Shown here in pieces: positions 49,252 through 57,339 of a DNA stretch of 64,000 nucleotides (position 1 is its first letter; the number at the start of each line of letters is the position of its first letter). Source of the DNA: Candidatus Melainabacteria bacterium (lineage in GTDB: Bacteria; Cyanobacteriota; Vampirovibrionia; Obscuribacterales; Obscuribacteraceae); NCBI GenBank assembly GCA_016699165.1, contig CP064963.1, positions 1,736,001-1,800,000 on the forward strand. The letters run 5' to 3'. A model generated the notes under the pieces. That model worked only from the letters and a program-made list of their open reading frames with translations. It was not told where the DNA came from and did no database searches. The position numbers and the translations under genes were made by a program.

Positions 49252-51939
49252 TTGTCCACATTGCATCATCAGGCAAAAGAAACCACCTGGGTATTCAAAG
49301 AAGAAGTCGAACCTTCTTCCGACCTCCTGGAAGCGGTGTCAGGGCACGAAATCCTGGCCAAGTTATTGTCACAACGCGGTATCACATCCGGTGTTGAGGC
49401 AAGGACGTTTTTAGACGAAAAGACTTATGTTCCAACTGGAGCCTGGGAGCTACCAGACACAGACAAAGCAGTCGATAGAATTCTATCCGCTATCGAAAGC
49501 AAACAGCACATTACCGTTTATGGCGATTACGACGTCGATGGTGTGACCGGAACCTCAGTACTGTATTCGGTGCTGAAAGAGCTTGGCGCCGATATCGACT
49601 ATTACATTCCAAACCGATTGCTTGAAGGCTATGGACTTAATTTAAAAGCAGTGAGCGTCATTGCAAGCAAACGTCGCACCAAACTGATTATTACTTGCGA
49701 CCTTGGTGTATCTAATTTTGCCGAAATAAATTTCGCCAAATCATTGGGTGTAGACACAGTTGTCTTAGACCACCACACCATGCCCGAGATGCTACCACCA
49801 GCAGTGGCTGTAATTCATCCAAAGTTTCTGAACGAAGATCATCCGTTGTATAACTTACCTGGCGTTGGTGTGGCATACAAAGTTTGTCAGGCACTATACG
49901 AAAGAAAAGGCACACCTGAAGCCGCCGATCAATTATTAGATTTAGTCACTATGGGCATGATTGCCGACATGGTGCCTCTGGTAAAAGAAAACAGATATCT
50001 TGTGCGCATCGGATTGCCTAAACTGGTTTCCACCACTAGAGTCGGTTTGCAAAAGTTACTTGCGATGAGCGGACAAAAAGCCAATACAGATCTTGTAGGC
50101 TTTGGTCTTGCTCCGCGCATCAACGCAGCAGGTCGACTTTCTGATGCAAACAAAGCAGTCGAGCTTATGACTACCCAGAGCGAAGAAGTGGCAGAATCTC
50201 TTTCGCAAGAATTGCAAACTGAAAATACCCGCCGCCAGGAGATTTGCGAGCAAGTCTATATGGAAGTGGAAGCTAAACTGGCCAAAAATCCACAACTGCT
50301 CGAAAACAAATGTCTTGCCATTTACGACAAGTCCTGGCACCACGGCGTCATCGGCATCGTGGCATCGCGCCTGGTCGAAAAATATCAAAGACCTGTCTTC
50401 ATCGCCCAGCACGAAGAAGAAGAAAAAGTTATTCGCGGCTCGGCTCGCTCAATTGACGGCGTTGATTTATATCAAGTGCTCAAATTAAACGAACATTTGC
50501 TTGCACGCTGGGGCGGTCACAAAATGGCTGCTGGCTTCAGTCTAGAAGAAGACAAAGGTGAAGAATTCTGCAAAGCCTTGTTTTCTACTTGCAACAAAAT
50601 GCTTGAAGGCGTGGTTCTTACCAAACAAATTGATATCGACCTCACCGTCTCACCCGATGTCTGCACGACAGATCTAGCCACCACCATTGATGCAATTGCA
50701 CCATTTGGCATTTCAAATAAAAAGCCTGTGCTCTGTATGAAAGAGCTGATGTGTCAGAAAGCACTGCCACTAGGTAAAGACCAGAAGCACGTAAAAATCT
50801 TCGCTCTAGATCCAAAATCCGGCGAAGAATTTGAATGTGTGATGTGGAACGGACGCGACAAACGGGGCTTCCCCGAAATTGAAGAAGCAATTGATCTCGC
50901 CTTCATGCCCGATCTCAATCACTATAACGGCAAGACTCGTCTGCAATTAATTTTGGTCGATTGGCGTCCAAGCAATTGGAAGGAGCGCGCCGAGAAAGCA
51001 GCCAAGATAGAAGCAGAAAAGGCAGCACAATCGGCACAAGCCGAACAAACGGCACAAGCTCCACTTGTGACTCAGTCGCACGCACAGTCTGCACCTAATG
51101 CACCAACGGCACCTTCATCAATCTCGCCTTCATCAGTCTCGCCCCCTTCGCCCGCGTCCCCTTCTCAATCAACACCCTCGGCCTCAAATGCGGAGCCCGA
51201 CAGATTTTTGGCGCGCAAACAAACATGGCAAGATTTGCGCAACCATGAAAACAAGCTCGATATCCTGGCTAAAGCGACAGAAAAAATCAAAGATGATTTG
51301 ATTATTTTCGCCGAATCGGCAGTAGCTGTAGAAAATTGCACATTTACAAGTAGAGCTAGCATCAAAAAAGCGAAGCACCTGCTTTTTTGGCAATTCCCGC
51401 CCACTCTTGAGCTTTTTCAAGAAATTGTCGCCAAAACTGAGGCTGAAAAGATCTATCTCATAGGCAATGCCGAAGCCAATTTCGACAATCCAAATAATTT
51501 TCTTAAACGACTTTATGGACTTGCAAAATTTGCAGTAGCCAAACGCGACGGACAAATAGAAGGCGAACTACTAACCTGCCTGATGGGCTCAAGCAAAATG
51601 GCTGTGGCTCTGGGATTGAAAGTCCTGAAATCAGTTCATAAAATCGACTGGTATGTAGAGGACGGAATAATCTTCCTTGACCTGCTTGAAGAAGCGCCCT
51701 GCGCCATGGAAGAAATGCCCGAATATGTCCAGCTGAAGAACTGCCTTAACCAAATAAGCAATTTCAGAAACTGGTGTGCTGAAAGTTCAATAAAAGATAT
51801 ACAATTGAACCTCCTTAATGGGGTGGCTTTGACCAGCCCATCAACACATCTGCAAGAAGAGGACAGCCTCAAGGAGAGCAGTGCATATGACATCCCAGAC
51901 CAGCAACTTGAATCTAACGAAGCTCGACTTACCACTTGA
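49252..51939 (+). CDS. recJ: Single-stranded-DNA-specific exonuclease RecJ with extended C-terminus
   Basis: 5'-3' ssDNA exonuclease in recombination and mismatch repair. DHH phosphoesterase motifs: ITVYGDYDVDGVTGTS, IITCDLGVSN and VVLDHHTMPE. DHHA1 domain: YDKSWHHGVIGIVASRLVEK and LLARWGGHKMAAGFSLEE, followed by an OB fold. At 895 aa it is much longer than E. coli RecJ. After residue ~580 comes a Ser/Pro/Ala/Gln linker (about 51000-51180), then a ~240-residue C-terminal domain (FLARKQTWQDLRNHENKLDI) like the extensions seen in some Gram-positive and cyanobacterial RecJ. TTG start after GAGGG. It overlaps apt. Confidence 0.94.
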   Translation: MSTLHHQAKETTWVFKEEVEPSSDLLEAVSGHEILAKLLSQRGITSGVEARTFLDEKTYVPTGAWELPDTDKAVDRILSAIESKQHITVYGDYDVDGVTGTSVLYSVLKELGADIDYYIPNRLLEGYGLNLKAVSVIASKRRTKLIITCDLGVSNFAEINFAKSLGVDTVVLDHHTMPEMLPPAVAVIHPKFLNEDHPLYNLPGVGVAYKVCQALYERKGTPEAADQLLDLVTMGMIADMVPLVKENRYLVRIGLPKLVSTTRVGLQKLLAMSGQKANTDLVGFGLAPRINAAGRLSDANKAVELMTTQSEEVAESLSQELQTENTRRQEICEQVYMEVEAKLAKNPQLLENKCLAIYDKSWHHGVIGIVASRLVEKYQRPVFIAQHEEEEKVIRGSARSIDGVDLYQVLKLNEHLLARWGGHKMAAGFSLEEDKGEEFCKALFSTCNKMLEGVVLTKQIDIDLTVSPDVCTTDLATTIDAIAPFGISNKKPVLCMKELMCQKALPLGKDQKHVKIFALDPKSGEEFECVMWNGRDKRGFPEIEEAIDLAFMPDLNHYNGKTRLQLILVDWRPSNWKERAEKAAKIEAEKAAQSAQAEQTAQAPLVTQSHAQSAPNAPTAPSSISPSSVSPPSPASPSQSTPSASNAEPDRFLARKQTWQDLRNHENKLDILAKATEKIKDDLIIFAESAVAVENCTFTSRASIKKAKHLLFWQFPPTLELFQEIVAKTEAEKIYLIGNAEANFDNPNNFLKRLYGLAKFAVAKRDGQIEGELLTCLMGSSKMAVALGLKVLKSVHKIDWYVEDGIIFLDLLEEAPCAMEEMPEYVQLKNCLNQISNFRNWCAESSIKDIQLNLLNGVALTSPSTHLQEEDSLKESSAYDIPDQQLESNEARLTT

Positions 51940-52480
51940 TGCCGAGCAGGACAAGTGGCTAAAAAGCACCATTCGTGACGTTGCGGATTTTCCAAAACCT
52001 GGAATAGTTTTCAAGGACCTGACTACACTTTTGCAAGATGCAACTGCTTTGAAGTTCGTTCTTGATTCACTTGCCAACCACTGCAAAAAATTGAAGCCCG
52101 ATGTCATAGTCGGTATTGAAGCCCGTGGGTTTATTCTGGCTCCAGCAATTGCTCAAGCTCTTGGACTTGGTTTTGTTCCGATTCGCAAACCTAAAAAATT
52201 GCCTTGCAAAGTCGAGCGCATCGAATACGAATTAGAATATGGCACTGACTGTCTTGAAGTACATGCCGATGCATTAGCTCACGGTAAGCGCGTAGTCATC
52301 ATAGATGATTTGCTTGCAACTGGTGGCACAGCTAAAGCGGCTTTTGATCTCATCACCAAAATTGGTGGCACAGTCGCAGGAATGGGCTTTATTACTGAGC
52401 TTACTTTCCTTGATGGTCGCAAGAAATTGCAAGAAGCTGGCGGCAAAGACACCGACATCTTCTCAATGATCAAATTCTAA
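51881..52480 (+). CDS. apt: Adenine phosphoribosyltransferase
   Basis: Purine salvage enzyme: adenine + PRPP gives AMP. FPKPGIVFKDLTTLLQDA is the Apt opening motif and GIEARGFILAPAIA follows. The PRPP-binding loop reads RVVIIDDLLATGGTAKAA. It has 199 aa; GTG at 51881 or ATG at 51887 may start it, both just after AAGGAG. It overlaps recJ by 59 nt, so the two share an mRNA, an arrangement also known in other bacteria. Confidence 0.95.
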   Translation: MHMTSQTSNLNLTKLDLPLDAEQDKWLKSTIRDVADFPKPGIVFKDLTTLLQDATALKFVLDSLANHCKKLKPDVIVGIEARGFILAPAIAQALGLGFVPIRKPKKLPCKVERIEYELEYGTDCLEVHADALAHGKRVVIIDDLLATGGTAKAAFDLITKIGGTVAGMGFITELTFLDGRKKLQEAGGKDTDIFSMIKF

Positions 52481-52522
52481 ATCGCACTTGCAAAAGTAAA
52501 GTAGCGAGAATCTTACGCACAT

Positions 52523-52552
52523 AGAGAGGTCTCTTTTTAGAGATCTCTCTTC
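52523..52552 (+). terminator. Intrinsic terminator of the recJ-apt operon
   Basis: AGAGAG and CTCTCT arms with an inner TCTCT/AGAGA helix around a T-rich loop, followed by TTC and scattered T. It lies about 40 nt after the apt stop. The T-tract is weak. Confidence 0.55.
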
Positions 52553-52666
52553 AAGTATTAAAAGCGCATATAAAATCTCACGCATTCATAAGAAAAACCA
52601 CGCAAGTTTAATACACGATGAAACATTCAAAAAAAGACATGCCCAAGTGGCGTTAGATCATTTAAT

Positions 52667-53482
52667 CTACGTATAGCTTCCATCTAAATTTCGGATGGAC
52701 ACTTCACCAGCATAAATAGTCTGCACGCCATCAACAGTACGAAGCAAGAGTGCACCTTGTTCGCTTATATCAATCACTTCGCCAACAATTTGTTGGTTGC
52801 CTGATTGACACGAGACTTCTTTGCCGATATTCACAGACAATTTACGCCAATCATTCAAGATGTCCGACTTGCGTCCATCTAAAAGCATTTGATAGTAATT
52901 TTCCAACTGCAAGAGTATTTCAGTCGCTAAAGCATTAGTACTAAATTTAGTATCACTATCCCGACGCAGCCAGGTCATTTTTTCTTTCAAATCTTCTGGC
53001 ACAGTTGCTTCATCGTGCTGAATATTTATACCAATACCCACAACTACAGCGGGTTTCTGCATCTCAACTAAAATGCCACCAAGTTTTTTTCGTCCCAAAA
53101 TGAGATCATTCACCCACTTAAGTCCAATGGCAAAGCCGCAACATTTTTCAATTGCTTTAGCGCAAGCAACACCAGTTGCAAGCGTGATTAATGGCATATC
53201 TTCCATTGCAAGGGTGGGGCGCAGAACAATACTCATGTAGATACCAGAATCAGGTGGTGAAACCCAACTCCGCCCAAGGCGACCACGCCCTGCCGTTTGC
53301 TCGCGAGACAAGATGCATGTGCCTTGAGCGGCACCATCTTTCGCTAGTTGCAGAGCGTGTTTATTAGTCGAATCGATTGTGTCCCAGACTTCTAAAATAG
53401 ATTCAGGCTCACGCCCAAACAGATTAGTTTGAAGTAGGGCTCGAATAGTTTCGACGTTTAAAATTTCGCCTTCTTGAGCCAA
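52667..53482 (-). CDS. birA: Biotin--[acetyl-CoA-carboxylase] ligase (monofunctional BirA)
   Basis: Attaches biotin to the carboxylase carrier protein through biotinyl-AMP. TIDSTNKHALQLAKDGAAQG and the biotin/ATP loop QTAGRGRLGRSW (GRGRxGR) are diagnostic. LKWVNDLILGRKKLGGILVE is the catalytic-core Lys/Asn region, followed by an SH3-like C-terminal domain (QGALLLRTVDGVQTIYAGEV). It has 271 aa. There is no N-terminal helix-turn-helix, so it is not a transcriptional repressor. TTG start. It lies 14 nt after the OsmC gene. It pairs functionally with the BioY-type transporter elsewhere in the window. Confidence 0.94.
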   Translation of the reverse strand: MAQEGEILNVETIRALLQTNLFGREPESILEVWDTIDSTNKHALQLAKDGAAQGTCILSREQTAGRGRLGRSWVSPPDSGIYMSIVLRPTLAMEDMPLITLATGVACAKAIEKCCGFAIGLKWVNDLILGRKKLGGILVEMQKPAVVVGIGINIQHDEATVPEDLKEKMTWLRRDSDTKFSTNALATEILLQLENYYQMLLDGRKSDILNDWRKLSVNIGKEVSCQSGNQQIVGEVIDISEQGALLLRTVDGVQTIYAGEVSIRNLDGSYT

Positions 53483-53496
53483 TTTGAATAATTCAA

Positions 53497-53919
53497 TTAG
53501 CTTTTGGTGGCAGCAGCCTTAATCGAAGTTTCAATCACATTCTTGCCCGAAAGCAATTTATGAATTGGGCACTTGTTTGCAGCGCCTTTTAGATCTTCGA
53601 CTTGCTCGTCAGTCAATTTACCTTCGACGGTAACTTCGCGATTTATTTTTGGCATTGTGCGACTTTCATTTTCTGGGTCAGCAATTTTTTCTTCCCAAAG
53701 TTTGACACAGACGCCTTCTAAAGGAATATTCTTTTTCTTGGCGTACATTTGCACTGTAATTGCAGTACAGCTACCAAGCGATCCGAGCAAGAGTTCATGC
53801 GGATCTGGAGCGGAATCAGTACCGCCCATCTCTTCTGGAATGTCGCAAGCAAAGCTGTGCTTCTCAGACTTGATTTCTTGTTTGTAGCCTTTAGTGGATT
53901 TTACTGTGACAGAACCCAT
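53497..53919 (-). CDS. OsmC-family protein
   Basis: Peroxiredoxin-like protein of 140 aa of the OsmC/Ohr superfamily. The two redox Cys lie in LGSCTAITVQMYAKKK and NKCPIHKLLSGK, and DPHELLLGSLGSC is the usual lead-in. It is expected to reduce organic hydroperoxides, or to act with a YhfA-like role. It lies upstream of birA in the same transcript. The start is divergent from cobB, with about 70 nt between. Confidence 0.9.
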   Translation of the reverse strand: MGSVTVKSTKGYKQEIKSEKHSFACDIPEEMGGTDSAPDPHELLLGSLGSCTAITVQMYAKKKNIPLEGVCVKLWEEKIADPENESRTMPKINREVTVEGKLTDEQVEDLKGAANKCPIHKLLSGKNVIETSIKAAATKS

Positions 53920-53978
53920 GAGTACCTCCAGAGGTGGCGCATCGACATATGTGATGCTGAGAATCTTACACGAATTTG

Positions 53979-53984
53979 TATAAT
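53979..53984 (+). promoter_or_regulatory. -10 element of cobB (leaderless start likely)
   Basis: A perfect TATAAT ends 7 nt before the GTG at 53992. The transcript should start at or next to the start codon, leaving no room for a ribosome-binding site. No clear -35 is visible. Confidence 0.5.
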
Positions 53985-53991
53985 TGAACGC

Positions 53992-54750
53992 GTGAGCAAC
54001 TCAATTAATTCACACGTATTTATAGAACAAACTGCCGAGCTTCTCAAAAGCGCCAAACGGGTAGCCATTCTCACCGGTGCAGGCGTTTCCAAAGAAAGCG
54101 GTATCCCTACTTTTCGTGACGCGCAAACGGGGCTTTGGGCAAATTACCGCCCCGAAGATCTGGCGACACCACAGGGGTTCTTGCAAAATCCAGATTTAGT
54201 CTGGCAATGGTATGACTCGCGGCGCAAAAAATTGCTTGAAGTGAGCCCCAATGCCGGTCACTACGCCATGGCTGAGCTTGCGCAATTTGTCCCAGAACTT
54301 ACGGTCATCACTCAAAACGTAGACGGGTTGCACCAGCAGGCGGGCTCAAAAGAAGTGCTTGAATTGCATGGAAGCATCACCGCCTTCAGGTGCTTTGCCA
54401 AGGGTCATCCAGCTAACACTGACAACATCGATTTTGGTTTGACCTCACCACCCAAGTGTCACTGTGGCTCGCCCTATCGACCGGGCGTGGTCTGGTTTGG
54501 CGAAAGTCTGCCTGGCGACGTTTTGAGCAAAGCGCAAAAACTGGCTCAATCTGCCGATGTTTTCATTGTGGCAGGAACTTCAGGCATCGTGCATCCGGCA
54601 GCCTCACTGCCTTTCGTTGCAAAAGAAGCGGGCGCCACAGTAATTGAAATCAATCCAGAACCCACCCCAATTACCGATACTGCTGACATTTTCTTGCAAG
54701 GGCCATCGGGGCAGATATGGCCTAAAATAATAGGTCTTCTAAAGTCCTAA
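53992..54750 (+). CDS. cobB: NAD-dependent protein deacylase (Sir2 family)
   Basis: Sirtuin that removes acyl groups from lysines using NAD+. I chose the GTG at 53992, because a longer frame runs antisense through osmC. The NAD-binding motif is ILTGAGVSKESGIPTFRD and the catalytic His lies in TQNVDGLHQQAGS. VVWFGESLPG and VAGTSGIVHPA match the usual GxxPVVWFGE and GTS regions. The zinc site is atypical: only one Cys (FRCFAKGH) replaces the first CxxC, and the second pair is CHC (PKCHCGSPYRPG), so a Cys/His arrangement is likely. It lies 27 nt upstream of glpK on the same strand. Confidence 0.93.
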   Translation: MSNSINSHVFIEQTAELLKSAKRVAILTGAGVSKESGIPTFRDAQTGLWANYRPEDLATPQGFLQNPDLVWQWYDSRRKKLLEVSPNAGHYAMAELAQFVPELTVITQNVDGLHQQAGSKEVLELHGSITAFRCFAKGHPANTDNIDFGLTSPPKCHCGSPYRPGVVWFGESLPGDVLSKAQKLAQSADVFIVAGTSGIVHPAASLPFVAKEAGATVIEINPEPTPITDTADIFLQGPSGQIWPKIIGLLKS

Positions 54751-54776
54751 CCCCCTCCTGCAGGAAAATTTCATCC

Positions 54777-56330
54777 ATGGACAAATATCTGCTCAGCATC
54801 GATCAGGGAACCACAAGTTGCCGCGCCATTGTTTTCGATTTAAAAGGCAAAGCGGTGGCAACCGGTCAAAAAGAATTTGCCCAACACTTTCCAAAGCCAG
54901 GCTGGGTCGAGCACGACGCCAATGAAATTTTCGATACGCAAGTAGACTGTATCAAAGATGCAGTAAAAAAATCTGGTATTAAGCCTGAGCAAATCGCAGC
55001 TGTTGCAATCACCAACCAGCGCGAGACTACTGTAGTCTGGGACAAAGACACAGGCAAGCCCATTCATAACGCCATCGTCTGGCAGTGTCGTCGCACAGCA
55101 GAAGCGAGCGAAGCACTAAAAAATCTGCCGATGTTCAGAGAGCGCACAGGTCTTGTGCCTGATGCATATTTTTCTGGACCAAAGATAAAATGGCTGTTGG
55201 ACAATGTTTCGGGCGCCAAAGAAAAAGCGAAAAATGGCAAATTGTTATTTGGCACCATCGACTCGTGGTTAATATACAAACTAACTAAAGAACAAAATCA
55301 CCTCACAGAGCCAAGCAATGCAAGCCGCACTCTGGTCTATAACATCCGAACTAATCAGTGGGACGATGAGCTTTTAAATCATCTTGAAATTCCAAAAGTT
55401 ATGATGCCAAAGGTGGTGCCATCCAATTCTAATTTTGGCACGACCAACAAAGATATCGTTGGATTTGAAGCTCCTATTTATGCCAATCTTGGCGATCAGC
55501 AAGCAGCGATGTTTGGACAAGTCTGCTTCAAGCCCGGCGAAGCAAAATGCACTTACGGCACAGGTAGTTTCTTACTTGCAAACATAGGGCATGAAGTTAA
55601 ACTTGCAGATGGATTGCTCACTACAGTGGCATGGCAATTCGAAGGCGAGAAGCCAGTGTATGCATTTGAAGGTGCAATTTTTATTGCTGGTGCGGCAGTG
55701 CAATGGCTGCGCGATGGACTGAAAATAATCGAGTCGAGCAGCGAAACCGAAAAAATGGCAATGTCGCTTGAGTCAAACGACGGCGTTTATTTCGTACCGG
55801 CACTTGTTGGTATGGGCTCACCGTGGTGGAACTCAGATGTGCGTGGGACTATAGTTGGGCTCACTCGCGGAACTAGTCGCGAACACTTTGTACGTGCCGC
55901 ACTCGAATCGATGTGTTATCAAGTCGCCGACGTTGCATCCGAAATGAAAAAGCACGGAATTAAAATTTCCAAGTTACGCGTTGATGGTGGTGCCACCATG
56001 AACGAATTCTTGCTTCAGTTCCAGTCTGATGTTTTGGAAATCTCAGTTGAGCGCGCCGCCCAAGCTGAAGCAACCGCCTGGGGTGTAGCTCAAATGGCTG
56101 GACTTAAAGCTGGCGTTTTCAAAAATTGCGAAGAATTAGTCAAGCAATGGCAAGTTTCCAAAGAAGTGGCGCCAAAGACTGACCGCAAACACGATTACGA
56201 CGGATGGAAACGAGCACTCAATGCCACTTTCGCTTACAACGTGAGTGCGCCTAGTTTGTCTGAGCACAAATCAAAAGACTCAGACCACGCCGACAAGTCC
56301 ACCAAGAAGTTGGTCAAGCAAGGTTCTTAA
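54777..56330 (+). CDS. glpK: Glycerol kinase
   Basis: Phosphorylates glycerol to glycerol-3-phosphate. FGGY-family motifs: LSIDQGTTSCRAIVFDLKGK, ITNQRETTVVW, GTIDSWLIYKLTKEQNHLTE and GTGSFLLANIG. The signature region is RVDGGATMNEFLLQFQSDVL. At 517 aa it is slightly longer than usual because of a charged tail (EHKSKDSDHADKSTKKLVKQ). That tail overlaps the end of the pcp gene on the other strand by 51 nt. AGGAA precedes the ATG. It is probably co-transcribed with cobB. Confidence 0.96.
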   Translation: MDKYLLSIDQGTTSCRAIVFDLKGKAVATGQKEFAQHFPKPGWVEHDANEIFDTQVDCIKDAVKKSGIKPEQIAAVAITNQRETTVVWDKDTGKPIHNAIVWQCRRTAEASEALKNLPMFRERTGLVPDAYFSGPKIKWLLDNVSGAKEKAKNGKLLFGTIDSWLIYKLTKEQNHLTEPSNASRTLVYNIRTNQWDDELLNHLEIPKVMMPKVVPSNSNFGTTNKDIVGFEAPIYANLGDQQAAMFGQVCFKPGEAKCTYGTGSFLLANIGHEVKLADGLLTTVAWQFEGEKPVYAFEGAIFIAGAAVQWLRDGLKIIESSSETEKMAMSLESNDGVYFVPALVGMGSPWWNSDVRGTIVGLTRGTSREHFVRAALESMCYQVADVASEMKKHGIKISKLRVDGGATMNEFLLQFQSDVLEISVERAAQAEATAWGVAQMAGLKAGVFKNCEELVKQWQVSKEVAPKTDRKHDYDGWKRALNATFAYNVSAPSLSEHKSKDSDHADKSTKKLVKQGS

Positions 56331-56978
56331 ACCGATAGTCATATAATCGAGTTGTGCTTGTTCGCTCATGAGCTTTCCTTGCATCATGTGCTCATTTCCA
56401 GCAAATGCATAATTGCGCCTGACACTTTCTGCGTACACTGCAGGCGGTGGCACATGCACAAATAGTGCCGCAAGAATATTCGCGTTATTTTTCTTGTGCG
56501 CAAGGGCTTGAAAATATATGTCGTTGCAAACAAAAGTTCCTGCATGATTTGAAACATGGCATGGAAAGCCATGATTGGTTAGATAGTCAGCATATTTGCG
56601 CAAAGGCAAATCAGAGAACAAAGCGTTTTGTTCTTCTCGATCAGATATGCGAACTGCATCGAACTCATGCTTGTTGTTATCCGCAACTCTGTAATCGCGC
56701 AGATTTAATGCAACTCGCTCAAGACTAAATCCATTTCGACTCTCGGCAACGCCAAGCATCAACAAAACAATTTTTTCGTCTTGGCTAGCGAGCAGTGGCG
56801 CAAGCTTGTCCCAGGAATCTGTGCAACAAGTTTCTAAGACCTCACTTTTAATTGCAAGCTTACCAAGCGCGCTCGACTCATAATTGCCCGAACTTCCTGC
56901 CACCTTTTGGCACAGAAGTTCAGTTGGATTGGTCTCCAGAGTATCGAAAGCATTGAAGCCTGTAACTATGATTTTCAC
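56280..56978 (-). CDS. pcp: Pyrrolidone-carboxylate (pyroglutamyl) peptidase
   Basis: Cysteine peptidase of family C15 that removes N-terminal pyroglutamate. The opening MKIIVTGFNAFDTLETNPTE is typical. The catalytic triad is visible: Glu in GFSLERVALNLRDYRVADN, Cys in SNHAGTFVCNDIYFQAL and His in LFVHVPPP. It has 232 aa, slightly longer than the usual ~215. It is convergent with glpK. Confidence 0.9.
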   Translation of the reverse strand: MKIIVTGFNAFDTLETNPTELLCQKVAGSSGNYESSALGKLAIKSEVLETCCTDSWDKLAPLLASQDEKIVLLMLGVAESRNGFSLERVALNLRDYRVADNNKHEFDAVRISDREEQNALFSDLPLRKYADYLTNHGFPCHVSNHAGTFVCNDIYFQALAHKKNNANILAALFVHVPPPAVYAESVRRNYAFAGNEHMMQGKLMSEQAQLDYMTIGLRTLLDQLLGGLVGVV

Positions 56979-57050
56979 GAGTTTTCAAGACCCTATGGCT
57001 AAGTCTTTTTACAAAGTTTGGTTTTAATATAAAGCAAAACTCAGAGAGCA

Positions 57051-57059
57051 TGGTATAAA
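57051..57059 (+). promoter_or_regulatory. Extended -10 promoter of tRNA-Leu
   Basis: TGGTATAAA (TG-N-TATAAA), placing the start near 57066, about 10 nt before the tRNA. No clear -35 is visible, as is common with an extended -10. Confidence 0.45.
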
Positions 57060-57075
57060 AAAGGTGATGTTTTGT

Positions 57076-57162
57076 GCCGAAGTGGCGAAACTGGTAGACG
57101 CAGTTGACTCAAAATCATCCGCTAGAAATAGTGTGTCGGTTCAAATCCGACCTTCGGCACCA
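57076..57162 (+). tRNA. tRNA-Leu (CAA anticodon)
   Basis: 87-nt class II tRNA. Acceptor GCCGAAG/CTTCGGC with discriminator A and an encoded CCA. The D loop contains GG in CTGGTAGACG. The anticodon loop CTCAAAA gives CAA (reads UUG). There is a long variable arm, and the T arm is GTCGG-TTCAAAT-CCGAC. One T-T mismatch occurs in the anticodon stem (GTTGA/TCATC). Confidence 0.95.
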
Positions 57163-57189
57163 ATTTTAAAATTGAATATTGAGTTCAGA

Positions 57190-57276
57190 ATGCGGAAAGT
57201 AGTCTTTGCGATGTCAGCATCATTGGACGGCTTCATTAACGATGCCGATGGCGCCGCGTGTATGAAACTACAATAA
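57190..57276 (+). pseudogene. RibD/dihydrofolate-reductase-like gene remnant
   Basis: A 28-codon ORF, MRKVVFAMSASLDGFINDAD and a few more residues, that matches the first strand and loop of RibD C-terminal-domain (DHFR-like) proteins (M-x-K-V-x-x-x-x-x-x-S-L-D-G-x-I). It then breaks off at a stop with no continuation in any frame. It begins 28 nt after tRNA-Leu. Probably the 5' stub of a deleted gene. Confidence 0.6.
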
Positions 57277-57339
57277 ATGCAACAAATGCAATAACTGTTC
57301 AGTCGGTTTTTGGGAGCGCCCGCGCGATTAGGACAGTCC

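Noticed and set aside
51000..51180. Low-complexity tract in recJ as an inserted repeat
   Set aside because: It is an ordinary Ser/Pro/Ala/Gln interdomain linker without repeated DNA units of mobile type.
52560..52660. Possible RNA gene between apt and birA
   Set aside because: A short GCCCAAGTGGC stretch recalls a tRNA D arm, but no cloverleaf can be formed.
53749..53991. Longer N-terminus for the sirtuin
   Set aside because: It would run antisense through osmC and its translation is not sirtuin-like; the GTG at 53992 fits the family start.
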